Both the position numbers and the translations under genes were made by a program. The notes under the pieces are model-generated. The model had not been told where the DNA came from and made no database searches. It saw only the letters and a program-made list of their open reading frames with translations. A DNA stretch of 51,987 bases from Pseudomonadota bacterium (lineage in GTDB: Bacteria > Pseudomonadota > Alphaproteobacteria > Caulobacterales > Caulobacteraceae): positions 1-51,987 of the forward strand of contig CAUJHO010000022.1 of assembly GCA_963205025.1 (NCBI GenBank), written 5' to 3'. This document shows, piece after piece, positions 30,308-39,150 of the stretch (its first letter is position 1; each line of letters starts with the position of its first letter).

Positions 30308-30727
30308 ATGTCCCGCCCTGTCATCTTCGACAGTCCGTTTCTGCTCGGCTTTGAACAGACGCGCTCGCTGATCGATCGCGCCGCCAAGATCGCCGCCGAG
30401 GGCTATCCGCCCTACAATGTCGAGGCCATCGGCGACGACGGCATCCGCATCTCCCTGGCCGTTGCCGGATTTTCGCCCGACCAGCTGTCGGTGACACTCG
30501 AGGGTCGCCAGCTGACCATCGCCGGTCGGCGCGAAGCCGAGGCCGGCAACGGTGAGGGCGCCTTCCTGCATCGCGGCATTGCGGCGCGCGGCTTCACCCG
30601 CGCCTTCGTCCTGGCTGACGGCATGGAGGTTCAGTCCGCCAGCGTCGAACACGGTCTGCTGCATGTCGATCTCATCCAGCCGCCGGCGACCCAGACGGTG
30701 CGTCAAATCCCGATTCAGGCCCGATAG
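30308..30727 (+). CDS. ibpA: Hsp20 family small heat shock protein
   Basis: A 139-residue small heat shock protein of the IbpA type, an ATP-independent holdase for unfolding proteins. The start SRPVIFDSPFLLGFEQT, the alpha-crystallin core (YNVEAIGDDGIRISLAVAGF, LSVTLEGRQLTIAGRRE, FLHRGIAARGFTRAFVLADGMEV, ASVEHGLLHVDL) and the C-terminal IPI motif, needed for oligomer formation, are all present. A probable RNA thermometer lies in its leader. DUF1150 follows, as in other alphaproteobacteria. Confidence 0.95.
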   Translation: MSRPVIFDSPFLLGFEQTRSLIDRAAKIAAEGYPPYNVEAIGDDGIRISLAVAGFSPDQLSVTLEGRQLTIAGRREAEAGNGEGAFLHRGIAARGFTRAFVLADGMEVQSASVEHGLLHVDLIQPPATQTVRQIPIQAR

Positions 30728-30826
30728 CGCCCCAACTTCCGCCCCTTTTCTCTGACAAATCCCGGTTCGACGAGGATCGCTGCGGAACCGCGCGCGCCGA
30801 TGTCGACGGGTCAAGGAATGACTTGA

Positions 30827-31081
30827 ATGATCAACGATATTTCCAGCAAGGCCTTCGCCGACCTCGGTGCCCCCAGCCTGGTCTATGTGCGCGCCGTGCG
30901 GGCCGATGAGCTCGGACTTGATGCCGTCCTGACACCCGCACCCGGCATCCAGGCCCGCCCCGACCAGATCGTCTATGGGGTCTATTCCCCGGACGGCGAG
31001 CCACTGGCGGTTCTGAACAATCGCGAGGAGGCCTTCGCCGCCGCCCGCGCCTATGAACTGGCTCCGGTGTCCGTGCACTGA
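30827..31081 (+). CDS. DUF1150 family protein
   Basis: An 84-residue protein typical of alphaproteobacteria and usually found beside hsp20. It has the family pattern LGAPSLVYVRAVRADEL, YGVYSPDGEPLAVLNNREEAFAAARAYELAPVSVH. No function is known. It may share the heat-shock transcript, as 99 bases separate it from hsp20 and no terminator is seen between. Confidence 0.92.
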   Translation: MINDISSKAFADLGAPSLVYVRAVRADELGLDAVLTPAPGIQARPDQIVYGVYSPDGEPLAVLNNREEAFAAARAYELAPVSVH

Positions 31082-31097
31082 TCGGCCCGGGGATCGC

Positions 31098-31682
31098 TCA
31101 GGTGATCCAGTTTGAGATTTCCTCGACCTGACATTGCGCACCGAGATCCGGACAGCGGATCACCAATGTGCCGCCGACCCATCCCGCCGACCAGATGACA
31201 AGGTGAATCCGGTCATCCAGGGACGAATAGACCATTACCGACGGAGGGAAGAAGGGCGGCCCGCCGGCTTTGGCTACATCGTAGGCTTGCTGGGTGCGCA
31301 CGATCAGGCGAAAGGGCGTGACCAGGGCCGCATAGTCCTGCGGATCTCCAACCATGAAGACAGTGAGCCAGCGGCCCTGCTGCGGTGGCCCGGCCAGGAT
31401 GGCCAGCGGATCGTGGCCTGGCTCGGGCACCACCAGGATGGCGCCCGCGTCGTGGCCGACCATTTGTTCCAGGATCGCCCGCGCCAGGGCCGTGCGGCCC
31501 GGATTGGCCCGGGGGTCCAGGGCGACGCCCGGAAGCGGATCAAGGCCGTCGGCCATTCCGTCGCCGTCCGTGTCCGCCATCGAAGGGTCCAGTCCCAGGC
31601 GGACCTCGGCAATATCGGTCAACCGGTCAGCGTTGGGCGTCGCGTTCGATATCGGCAAGGCTGGCGGACAGCAACAGCCCAT
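31098..31682 (-). pseudogene. C-terminal part of the exported Ca-repeat protein, out of frame
   Basis: This reading frame carries the natural continuation of the 31627-33624 gene, one base out of phase. Its useful part starts near 31636 and reads NADRLTDIAEVRLGLDP, then DTDGDGMADGLDPLPG, a thrombospondin type 3-like Ca-binding repeat, followed by ~145 residues of unknown fold with one Cys pair (CPDLGAQC). Its own first ATG (31682) has no ribosome binding site and starts with non-homologous residues. It is therefore probably not made alone. Losing one base in the GGG at 31635-31637 would restore an 841-residue protein. Confidence 0.7.
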
Positions 31683-33624
31683 CTTCCTGGCGCAGAAAGC
31701 CCAATCCGACTGGCGGAAATGTGATTGTGGCGGGATCGATCTCGCGCACCTGCACCTCCATCGTCAGCCGCCCCTCCTGTATCAGCGGGATCGATGACGC
31801 CGGGACCGGGACATAGGGAAACAGGGTCTGCAGGCCCAGGTAGCTCGGGTCCCGCCAGACGCCGTTTTCGGTTCGCACGAGCCAGAGCCCGTAGGCCGGA
31901 ATCTCACCCGGCAAATCATACTCACTCGACTGGAACAGGACGACCCGTTCCCCCTCAACCTCCTCGGCCCGGATCACGCCATAGGGCGAGACATAATCCG
32001 GCAGGCTGAAGGGTGGGTTTGGCGGTTCGGGATAGTCCCCGTCCAGAGTGGGGCCGGGCACCGGGGTTGCCGATGCGATGCGCGATTCCGTCCAGATCGG
32101 ATTCAGAGCCGGTGTTCCAACGGTCTGGCCAAGCGGGGCACCCGGGCTCGGCCTCCGCGCGCCGTCAAGCCGGGCCGCCCAGACGGTGCGCGCGGCCTGG
32201 GCATCAGGCCCGAGAGCCCGGGCGAGTTCAGCCAGGACCTCGGCCTGGCCGGGCATGGATTCCCGATCATAGGGAACGGCCGTGCGAAGGTGATCGGCGA
32301 TCTCACTATAGCCGGCCACCTCAAAGCGCTCGACCAGCGCCCGCTTCTGGAGGGGATTGTGCAGCGCAAACAGCCAGCCGCGTGTGCCTTCAAACGAATG
32401 GTCATCCTCGCTTTGCGCCTCGTCAGGGTCACCGAGAACGAAGGGCTCAAACATCTCAGCAGGAGACAGCGTCGGGCGCGCCGCCTCGTTCAGGGCTGCA
32501 AGCTGTCGACTGGGGGGTCCGTCCTGGCGAGGGTCTTGCGCCAGATCGATGTCCAGCACCTGCAACGCCTCTTGCCGATGCCCGGTCAGAAGCAGCGCTG
32601 CGGCCAGGCTCGCCGCTGTCGAGTGATCGACTTGCTCGGTCCCATCACAGGCGTCTTCCTGACAGTCTCCCGGCCTCGAGATCAGCCGGACCCGCATGGA
32701 CGGCGATGCGGACAGGTATATTTCCGCCGAATAAGCCTCAAGGCCGACCTCCAAGCCTCTCAGCAGGAGCGCGCGCTGATAGGCAAGCTGCGCGCCTTCA
32801 TCAACCGCGCGGTTGCCGGCCGTTTCGATAATCGCCTCCATCCATCCCGCTGCCTGGCCGGACAGCGGCACATCTCTAGCCAGGCCGGAGCCGGCCACGG
32901 CCAAGGCCTCCTCGCTGTCCGGGTGCATTGCGACCAACGCCATCTGGACCTGCCAGGAGCCGCCCCATTCATAAAGGCGGCGAAGGACGTATTGCCGATT
33001 GGGATGCATTGAGACGAGATCGGCTGACGCTCCAGAAAAGCCGCGGCCTTCGGTATCCCTCAAAAGGATGTAGAGCAGCTCGCCCGTCGGCTCTGCCAGA
33101 ATCGTGTCCCTGGCGTCGGCCAAGAGATCGAGAGATTGAACCGCCTGGCAAGCCGCACTCGGCTCCCCGCCCCAGGCATCGCCCCAGCCGTCCGCACTGT
33201 AGGCGGCATCGGCCGCCTCAGCGGCCATCATCGCAGCCGCCGCGGCGGCGGCGGCTTCAGCGGCCAAGTCCATGTCTGAAAAGGCCTCGTCCTCCTCCCA
33301 GGTCGAATCTGAAAGCAGGTGTCCTCCTTGCGTCCGGCAGGCGTTAATGATCGCGCTATGGACGATGATCTCGGCGTAGCGCCGGGCGATTGCCGGCTCC
33401 AGATCGAAGGCGGCCGCAAACCGGCCGATAGCGGCATCGGCATCCTCGGTGGCGTTGAAGGCCCGCCAGAGGACATAGTCCCAGCCCCCGCTGTCGTCGT
33501 CCCGAACGTAGACCGGCGTGCTCTCCGCCTGGAAGATCCGCCAGGACTCGAGCGGTTGGGCAATGGCGGATGGGGCCACCAGCAGCGTCAGCGCGCCGCA
33601 AAGGGCACCACAGAGAGAACGCAT
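31627..33624 (-). CDS. large exported protein, frameshifted before its Ca-binding repeat
   Basis: A 665-residue product with a signal peptide (MRSLCGALCGALTLLVAPSAIA). It has no membrane segment after that and shows helical, TPR-like stretches in the first half, including an Ala-rich run near residues 122-145. The second half is beta-rich with many Pro and Trp (GVIRAEEVEGERVVLFQSSEYDLPGEIPAYGLWLVRTENGVW). I recognise no family. It stops at SASLADIERDAQR, exactly where the -1 frame continues with a plausible Ca-binding repeat. This copy thus looks truncated by a single-base change, or by a sequencing error at a G run. A good ribosome binding site (GGAGGT) precedes the ATG. Confidence 0.75.
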   Translation of the reverse strand: MRSLCGALCGALTLLVAPSAIAQPLESWRIFQAESTPVYVRDDDSGGWDYVLWRAFNATEDADAAIGRFAAAFDLEPAIARRYAEIIVHSAIINACRTQGGHLLSDSTWEEDEAFSDMDLAAEAAAAAAAAMMAAEAADAAYSADGWGDAWGGEPSAACQAVQSLDLLADARDTILAEPTGELLYILLRDTEGRGFSGASADLVSMHPNRQYVLRRLYEWGGSWQVQMALVAMHPDSEEALAVAGSGLARDVPLSGQAAGWMEAIIETAGNRAVDEGAQLAYQRALLLRGLEVGLEAYSAEIYLSASPSMRVRLISRPGDCQEDACDGTEQVDHSTAASLAAALLLTGHRQEALQVLDIDLAQDPRQDGPPSRQLAALNEAARPTLSPAEMFEPFVLGDPDEAQSEDDHSFEGTRGWLFALHNPLQKRALVERFEVAGYSEIADHLRTAVPYDRESMPGQAEVLAELARALGPDAQAARTVWAARLDGARRPSPGAPLGQTVGTPALNPIWTESRIASATPVPGPTLDGDYPEPPNPPFSLPDYVSPYGVIRAEEVEGERVVLFQSSEYDLPGEIPAYGLWLVRTENGVWRDPSYLGLQTLFPYVPVPASSIPLIQEGRLTMEVQVREIDPATITFPPVGLGFLRQEDGLLLSASLADIERDAQR

Positions 33625-33673
33625 GAACCACCTCCACGGGCATTGAGGTCGAGCGCACCGCCCTTGGCAAGGC

Positions 33674-34423
33674 CTATTTCAGCCTCTCGATCAACGCCTC
33701 GGCAGCGGCCGGATTGCGGACCTTGGCCCCCGAGATGAAATAGGAAAACACCTCGCCGCCTTCGGCCCAGGCCCGGGCGCGGGTGGCGACGGCGTCAAGC
33801 TCGGCGGACGTCATGCCGGTTGGCTCATCCTCGCGGCTGGTCATCAGCCGAGCGTAGCGAAAATCGGCCGTGGGCTGGTCGATGCGGGGCCATTCGGGGG
33901 CTTCATCGTCTTCGGCATAGACGATGGCACAGCCGTATTTCGCCGCCAGATCGTAAAAGGCCGGACAGTCGAAGCTGGGGTTTCTGACCTCCAGCGCGTG
34001 TCTGAGGGGCACGCCGTCCAGCTCTTGCGGCAACAGCTTGAGAAAGCCCTCGAAATCGGCCGGATCGAATTTCTTGGTGGCCATGAACTGCCAGTTGATC
34101 GGCCCCAGCTTGGGGCCCAGCAAGGTCAGGCCCTGGTTGAGGAAGATCTCCATCGACCCGGCCCCGTCGACCAGCACCTTCCTGTTGGTCGTGAACCGGC
34201 TGGCCTTGACCGCAAAGACGAAGTCATCGGGCGTTTCGTCACGCCATTTCATCCAGGTGTCGGGCTTGAAGCTGGAATAGTAGGTGCCGTTGATCTCGAT
34301 GGAGCTCAGCCGCCCGGCCATATGGGCCAGCTCCTTCTTCTGGCTCAGCTTGTCGGGATAGAAGACGCCGCGCCACGGCTCATAGGTCCAGCCGCCGACG
34401 CCGACACGGATGGGATGGGTCAT
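33674..34423 (-). CDS. DUF72 family protein (YecE-like)
   Basis: A 249-residue TIM-barrel protein of the DUF72/YecE family: VGVGGWTYEPWRGVFYP, IEINGTYYSSFKPDTWMKWRDETPDDFVFAVKASRF, LGPINWQF, ALEVRNPSF and the YARLMTSRE segment. The activity is not established, though the fold suggests a hydrolase or isomerase-like enzyme. Its ATG overlaps the stop of parE by four bases, so it is the third gene of a parD-parE-DUF72 unit. Confidence 0.93.
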   Translation of the reverse strand: MTHPIRVGVGGWTYEPWRGVFYPDKLSQKKELAHMAGRLSSIEINGTYYSSFKPDTWMKWRDETPDDFVFAVKASRFTTNRKVLVDGAGSMEIFLNQGLTLLGPKLGPINWQFMATKKFDPADFEGFLKLLPQELDGVPLRHALEVRNPSFDCPAFYDLAAKYGCAIVYAEDDEAPEWPRIDQPTADFRYARLMTSREDEPTGMTSAELDAVATRARAWAEGGEVFSYFISGAKVRNPAAAEALIERLK

Positions 34424-34725
34424 GGTTCGTCCCCCGATGACGGCTGCGTCCAGTCTTCCGCCGCGGCGCGGACACGCAGGATAGCGATCCCGTTGGCCTC
34501 AATCTCATATACGATGATGTGCGCCGCGAGAGGATGCGCCCTTACGGGATCCATCAGTTCCTCCCTCAGCCTGGCGATCTGCGGAAAATCGGCGATAAGG
34601 TCGAACTGAGCTTCGAGTTCAGACAGGTAACGCTCTGTCTGGATCGCACCGAACCGCTCGAGACCTTGCCAGAATATCGCGGTGAGATCGGCCTCGGCCG
34701 CGCCGGTCAGCCAATATCGGCTCAC
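34420..34725 (-). CDS. parE: ParE/RelE family toxin
   Basis: A 101-residue member of the RelE/ParE superfamily. It starts YWLTGAAEADLTAIFWQGLERFGAIQTERYLSELEAQF and has the conserved Arg region (LREEL, DPVRAHPLAAHIIVYEIEANGIAILRVRAAAEDW). By subfamily it most resembles ParE, whose members poison DNA gyrase. It starts with GTG overlapping the antitoxin stop (GTGA), the usual coupling in toxin-antitoxin pairs. Confidence 0.92.
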   Translation of the reverse strand: MSRYWLTGAAEADLTAIFWQGLERFGAIQTERYLSELEAQFDLIADFPQIARLREELMDPVRAHPLAAHIIVYEIEANGIAILRVRAAAEDWTQPSSGDEP

Positions 34726-34976
34726 GCGGCGCCCTTACGGCGCTCAAACTCAGCCCTCACCTCTTCGAAGATCTGCCGGGGCGATTTGTCACTCGTGCCC
34801 GAAGCTCGCGCCTCATCCACCAGCCTTTGCATATGGGCGATCTTCTCGGCCCGGATCTGCTCGCGCCGGATCAGGTCGCGCACCACATCGGACGAGTTGG
34901 CATAGCGCCCGTCCCTTGTCTGGTCCTCGACCCACTTTTTCATCTGGTCGGGCAGTGAGATGTTCATCGTGGCCAT
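34722..34976 (-). CDS. parD: ParD family antitoxin
   Basis: An 84-residue antitoxin with an N-terminal ribbon-helix-helix DNA-binding domain (TMNISLPDQMKKWVEDQTRDGRYANSSDVVRDLIRREQ). A charged C-terminal part wraps the toxin (RQIFEEVRAEFERRKGA). The ATG at 34976 is the family start; the frame is open upstream without conservation. It should repress its own promoter in the 49 bases shared with the divergent GFA gene. Confidence 0.93.
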   Translation of the reverse strand: MATMNISLPDQMKKWVEDQTRDGRYANSSDVVRDLIRREQIRAEKIAHMQRLVDEARASGTSDKSPRQIFEEVRAEFERRKGAA

Positions 34977-35025
34977 GGCTAGACGATCCGTCCCATGGCA
35001 AGGTTTGTCAATCTTGGAGGCGAGA

Positions 35026-35415
35026 ATGCACACGGGATCCTGTCTGTGCGGCGCGGTCCGCATCGCGGTTCGCGGCGAGTTGCCGGGGCCGGATGCCTGT
35101 CATTGCAGCCAGTGCCGACGCTGGTCCGGCCATGTCTGGGCCTCGACCGATGTCGCCCGGGACAACCTTACCGTCGAGGGGGCCGATCACGTTCGCTGGT
35201 TTCAGTCGTCACCCAGGGTCCGGCGGGGTTTCTGCGGCACCTGCGGCTCGGTTCTGTTCTGGGACCCGCCGGCCCGCGCCAGCCTGGCTGTCGCCATGGG
35301 CGTCTTTGAGCGCCCCACGGGAACGACTCTCGCGGCCCACATCTTCACCGCCGACAAGGGTGACTATTACCGGATCGACGGCGACGACACGCCTCAGGAG
35401 CCGACTCCACCCTGA
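35026..35415 (+). CDS. GFA family zinc-binding protein
   Basis: A 129-residue protein of the glutathione-dependent formaldehyde-activating (GFA/CENP-V) fold. Its zinc cysteines appear as SCLCGAVRI, ACHCSQCRRWSG and GFCGTCGSVLFW. The name does not prove activity, since most family members are uncharacterised. The start at 35026 is set by GGAGG six bases upstream and by the family N-terminus (HTGSCLCG). It diverges from parDE. Confidence 0.92.
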   Translation: MHTGSCLCGAVRIAVRGELPGPDACHCSQCRRWSGHVWASTDVARDNLTVEGADHVRWFQSSPRVRRGFCGTCGSVLFWDPPARASLAVAMGVFERPTGTTLAAHIFTADKGDYYRIDGDDTPQEPTPP

Positions 35416-35491
35416 TCGCCGCGTTGCGGCGGCTCAACGCAATGCCCGGCGAGGGAGCCCGACAAACGGCAACCACACCTCAGGAGGCCCC

Positions 35492-36112
35492 CTAGGGTAC
35501 AGCCATAAAGCGGATGGAGGACAGGATCGCGGCGGTGTCGTCGTCCAGACCGTGCCTGCCGTCGGTCTGGACCAGGATCGATTGCTCGCCATTGCTGACG
35601 ACCTGGCTCAGGCATTCGCCACCGGCCGCATGAAAGCCGGTTTCGGCGTCGCTGATGCCGCAGGTCGTCGTGGCCCGCATCCCGGTCCAGCCCGGACCGG
35701 TGATCCGCTCCACCTCGTTCGGCTGGAAGCGACCGAAGGTGGTCATCCAGCGCCCGTCCGGGCCAGGCTCAAAACCGGCCTGGTCGCGGGCGACGGCTTC
35801 CAGGGCGCCCTCATAGGCCTGCAGGCTGAACAGCACGACCTGTTGACCCTGGACCGGCCCGAGCACCGTCAGGCACGGCCTGTCGCTCTGCCAGTCGCCG
35901 GTGCATTCGCCGACGGAACGATCCACCGGCAAAGCCAATGATATTCCCAGGGCCCGGGCCTCATAGGCCGACGGCCGCGACGGCCCGGCTGACGGCTCCG
36001 CAGCGACGGAGGCCGGCGTTGCGGGATCGGCCGGGGGGTCCGCCGGCGGGTTGCAACCCACCAGGCCGGCAGCGACCAGGCCCAAAACGGTGAGGGTCTC
36101 CAATCTGGGCAT
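35492..36112 (-). CDS. lipoprotein, 206 aa, unknown function
   Basis: Signal MPRLETLTVLGLVAAGLVGC with lipobox LVGC (Cys20), then a Pro/Ala linker rich in PADPPADP. A globular domain from about residue 45 holds four Cys (GECTGDWQSDRPCL, TTCG, GECLS) that could form two disulfides. No family is recognised. The ATG at 36112 has AAGAAGG upstream; a GTG at 36121 is possible. It lies downstream of gshA on the same strand. Confidence 0.8.
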   Translation of the reverse strand: MPRLETLTVLGLVAAGLVGCNPPADPPADPATPASVAAEPSAGPSRPSAYEARALGISLALPVDRSVGECTGDWQSDRPCLTVLGPVQGQQVVLFSLQAYEGALEAVARDQAGFEPGPDGRWMTTFGRFQPNEVERITGPGWTGMRATTTCGISDAETGFHAAGGECLSQVVSNGEQSILVQTDGRHGLDDDTAAILSSIRFMAVP

Positions 36113-36168
36113 GACAGGCACCTTCTTGTTTCAGCCAGGGTCCGCCTGTCGCGCGGAGCATTCAAGCC

Positions 36169-37524
36169 TCAATAGGCGAAATCCCGATAGACACGGCTGA
36201 CATCGCCCTGCCAATCACCGTGATAGAGATCGAGCAAGCGTTCGGCCGGTGTCACGCCGCTGTCGGCGATGTCTTCCAGCTCTGACAGATAGCCGCGCTC
36301 ATCGACCATGCCTCCAGAGAACCGCGCCCGGTGTTTGAGCCCCATCTTGGCGATGGCGACGACCTCGCGCGCGACATCGCGCAAGGAGCGCCCGGCGACC
36401 TCGGCCTTCAGGCCCTGCCGGGTGACATCGCGGCGCAGGCGCTCGTGATCCTCGATGTCCCAGTCCTTGACCACATCCCAGGCGGCCGACAGGCACGGCC
36501 CGTCGTACAGCAGGCCGGCCCACAGCGCCTGGAGCGCGCAGATCCGGCTCCACGGCCCGCCGTCGGCTCCGCGCATCTCCAGATAGGATTTCAGCCGCAC
36601 CTCGGGGAACAGGGTGGTCAGGTGATCGACCCAGTCCTTCATCGTCGGATATTCGCCCGGCAGAGCCGGCAGGCGCCCCTCGAGGAAATCGCGGAAGGAC
36701 TGGCCCGAGGCGTCGATGTAGCGGTCGTCGCGCTTGACGAAATACATCGGCGTATCCAGCGCATAGTCGACGTAGCGCTCGAATCCGAAGCCGTCCTGGA
36801 AGACGAAGTCGATCATGCCGGTGCGGTCCGGGTCGGTGTCCGTCCAGACATTGGCACGGGCCGACAGAAAGCCGTTGGGCTTGCCCTCGGTGAAGGGGCT
36901 GTTGGCAAACAGGGCTGTGGCGATGGGTTGAAGCGCCAAGGAGGTGCGGAATTTCAGCACCATGTCCGCCTCGCTGTCGAAATCGAGGTTGGACTGGATG
37001 GTGCAGGTCCTCAGCATCATGTCCAGGCCGAGCGTCCCCACCTTGGGCATATAGGCCCGCATGATGTCATAGCGGCCCTTGGGCATGATCGGGATCTGAT
37101 CGCGCCGCCACAGGGGGTCGAACCCCAGGCCCAGACACCCCAGGCCGAGCTCGTCGGCCACCATCTTGACCTCGACCAGATGTCGGCCGGTCTCGTCGCA
37201 GATGTCGTGAACCGTCTTCAGGGGAGCACCGGACAGTTCGAACTGACCGCCGGGCTCCAGGCTGATCGAGGAGGTGAGCCCCTCGGTGTTTTCGCGCTCT
37301 AGGGCAATGACCTGGTCGCGCTCCAGGACCGGCCGCCAGCCGAATCTCGTCAGCCCGTCCAGCATGGCGCGGATACCGTCAGGACCCCCATAGGCGGGGC
37401 GATGCAGGTCCGACCAGGCGAACATGAACTTCTCATGCTCAGCCCCGATGCGCCATTCGTCGCGCGGCTTCATGCCCTTGGCCAGGGCCGAGATCAGCTG
37501 GTTGCGCGAAAGCGGTTCGGTCAT
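36169..37524 (-). CDS. gshA: glutamate-cysteine ligase, plant/alphaproteobacterial type
   Basis: A 451-residue class II (plant-like, GCS2-related) enzyme that joins glutamate and cysteine in the first step of glutathione synthesis. Landmarks are WRIGAEHEKF, SISLEPGGQFELSGAP, YMPKVGTLGLDMMLRTCTIQSNLDFDSEADMVLKFR, ANSPFTEGKPNGFLSARANVWTDTDPDRTG and YLEMRGADGGPW. I use the ATG at 37524 (MTEPLSRNQL). It follows rsmE by 47 bases on the same strand. Confidence 0.97.
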   Translation of the reverse strand: MTEPLSRNQLISALAKGMKPRDEWRIGAEHEKFMFAWSDLHRPAYGGPDGIRAMLDGLTRFGWRPVLERDQVIALERENTEGLTSSISLEPGGQFELSGAPLKTVHDICDETGRHLVEVKMVADELGLGCLGLGFDPLWRRDQIPIMPKGRYDIMRAYMPKVGTLGLDMMLRTCTIQSNLDFDSEADMVLKFRTSLALQPIATALFANSPFTEGKPNGFLSARANVWTDTDPDRTGMIDFVFQDGFGFERYVDYALDTPMYFVKRDDRYIDASGQSFRDFLEGRLPALPGEYPTMKDWVDHLTTLFPEVRLKSYLEMRGADGGPWSRICALQALWAGLLYDGPCLSAAWDVVKDWDIEDHERLRRDVTRQGLKAEVAGRSLRDVAREVVAIAKMGLKHRARFSGGMVDERGYLSELEDIADSGVTPAERLLDLYHGDWQGDVSRVYRDFAY

Positions 37525-37570
37525 GTCCGGCCCCTGTTTGGCGGCTAGATGGGACCTTCCGGCGTCCGGC

Positions 37571-38296
37571 TCAAGAGCGCCAGTCGCCAAGTTTCGCCTG
37601 CCACAGGCTCAAGGCCGCGAACGCAGCGGTGTCGGCGCGCAGAATTCGGGGACCCAGCCCAACCGGCGTCACGAACTCAAGGCTGCGAAGCCGGTCGCGT
37701 TCTTCGGTGGAAAACCCGCCTTCGGGCCCGATCAGGATCGACCACACCGAACCGGTCGGGAATTCGGACAGGGCCTCGAGCGCGGGGCGAACCTCGCCGC
37801 CCTCATCACAGAACATCAGCCGTCGATCCGCCGGCCAGCTGTCCAGGATCTGATCGAGCGGGGCGGGCGAGACGATCTCGGGCACATCCAGGCGACCGGT
37901 CTGTTCGGAGGCCTCGATCGCGATGGCGGCCAGACGATCCACCCGCGTGTGGTCGGCCTGGGTGAAGCGGGTGACCGCCAGACGCACGCGCCCGACGCCC
38001 AGTTCGGCGGCCTTTTCGATGATGGTTTCCAGCCGCGTGCGCTTGACCAGGGCGACAATCAGTTCGAGGTCCGCCGGTCGGCCCTGCTCGCGCGTCCGTT
38101 CCAGAGCCACCAGGACGCAGGATCGTTTGCCGGCCTCGGTGATCTCGGCCTTCCATTCACCGTCGCGCCCATTGAACAGCAGAACCGCATCGCCGACGCT
38201 GCGGCGCATCACCGTGGTCAGATAGCGGCCCTGTTCAGCCGGCAAGGGCACCAGAACGCCCGGGGACAGGGGGTGGTCGACATTGAGACGGATCAT
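37571..38296 (-). CDS. rsmE: 16S rRNA m3U1498 methyltransferase
   Basis: A 241-residue SPOUT-class methyltransferase that modifies U1498 of 16S rRNA. It has the N-terminal PUA-like RNA-binding part (HYLTTVMRRSVGDAVLLFNGRDGEW) and the knotted SAM site near the C-terminus (LIGPEGGFSTEERDRL, LGPRILRADTAAFAALSLW). Its common position next to gshA in alphaproteobacteria fits. Confidence 0.96.
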   Translation of the reverse strand: MIRLNVDHPLSPGVLVPLPAEQGRYLTTVMRRSVGDAVLLFNGRDGEWKAEITEAGKRSCVLVALERTREQGRPADLELIVALVKRTRLETIIEKAAELGVGRVRLAVTRFTQADHTRVDRLAAIAIEASEQTGRLDVPEIVSPAPLDQILDSWPADRRLMFCDEGGEVRPALEALSEFPTGSVWSILIGPEGGFSTEERDRLRSLEFVTPVGLGPRILRADTAAFAALSLWQAKLGDWRS

Positions 38297-38328
38297 GCCG
38301 CCAACCTAGCCCCTGGTCCGGGCGACGG

Positions 38329-39147
38329 CTATCCGCCGCCGAGACCTCGCTGGAAACTTTCCACCAGCGATCCCGCGACCTGCCGCCAGCCGTCGACCAG
38401 AACGAAGAAGATCAGCTTGAACGGCAGGGACACAATGACGGGCGGCAGCATCATCATGCCCATCGACATCAGGACCGAGGCCACCACGAGGTCGATGACC
38501 AGGAACGGCACGAACAGCAGAAACCCGATCTCGAAAGCGCGTTTCAGCTCCGAGATCATAAAGGCCGGGGTCACGACCCTGAGCGGCAGGTCCTGGGCGG
38601 TAGTGCCGGCCTCGACATTGGACAGGCGGGTGAACAGGGCCAGATCATCCTCGCCGACCTGTTCCAGCATGAAGGTCTTGACCGGCTCGGACGCCAGGTC
38701 GAACGCCTGCGGCAGTTCAATCTGCTGATCCAGCAGCGGCCGGATGCCGGAATCATAGGCCGCCGTCCAGGTCGGTGCCATGACGATCGCCGACAGGAAA
38801 AGGGCCAGCGACACCAGGACGGCATTGGGCGGGGACTGCTGGAGCCCCAGCGCCGTGCGCAGCAGGCTCAGGACCACAACGATCCGCACGAAGCTGGTCG
38901 TCATGATGACGATGGACGGGGCCAGCGACAGCACCGTCATCAGGCCGATCAGTTGCACGACCCGTTCGGTCAGGCCGGCTCCGGTTCCAAGATCAATATT
39001 GACTGACGACCCCTGGCCCGACTGGGTCACCAGGTCCTGGGCCAAAGCCGCCACCGGCCATGCCAGACAGAACAGGGTGACGATCAGCGACAGGCGCGCC
39101 GCCCGCAACAGCTCATCCCGGGTTGGCGTGGCGAACCAGCGGCCCAT
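38329..39147 (-). CDS. fliP: flagellar export gate protein FliP
   Basis: A 272-residue core component of the flagellar type III export gate. It has an N-terminal signal, and the family blocks are present: LIGLMTVLSLAPSIVIMTTSFVRIVVVLSLLRTALGLQQSPPNAVLVSLALFLS, LRVVTPAFMISELKRAFEIGFLLFVPFLVIDLVVASVLMSMGMMMLPPVIVSLPFKLIFFVLVDGW. It begins three bases after fliO. In Caulobacter early (class II) flagellar genes are controlled by CtrA. Confidence 0.98.
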   Translation of the reverse strand: MGRWFATPTRDELLRAARLSLIVTLFCLAWPVAALAQDLVTQSGQGSSVNIDLGTGAGLTERVVQLIGLMTVLSLAPSIVIMTTSFVRIVVVLSLLRTALGLQQSPPNAVLVSLALFLSAIVMAPTWTAAYDSGIRPLLDQQIELPQAFDLASEPVKTFMLEQVGEDDLALFTRLSNVEAGTTAQDLPLRVVTPAFMISELKRAFEIGFLLFVPFLVIDLVVASVLMSMGMMMLPPVIVSLPFKLIFFVLVDGWRQVAGSLVESFQRGLGGG

Positions 39148-39150
39148 GCC

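Noticed and set aside
34722..35063. Longer N-terminus for ParD starting at 35063
   Set aside because: The added residues read as the antisense of the GFA leader, and the ribbon-helix-helix domain starts right after the ATG at 34976.
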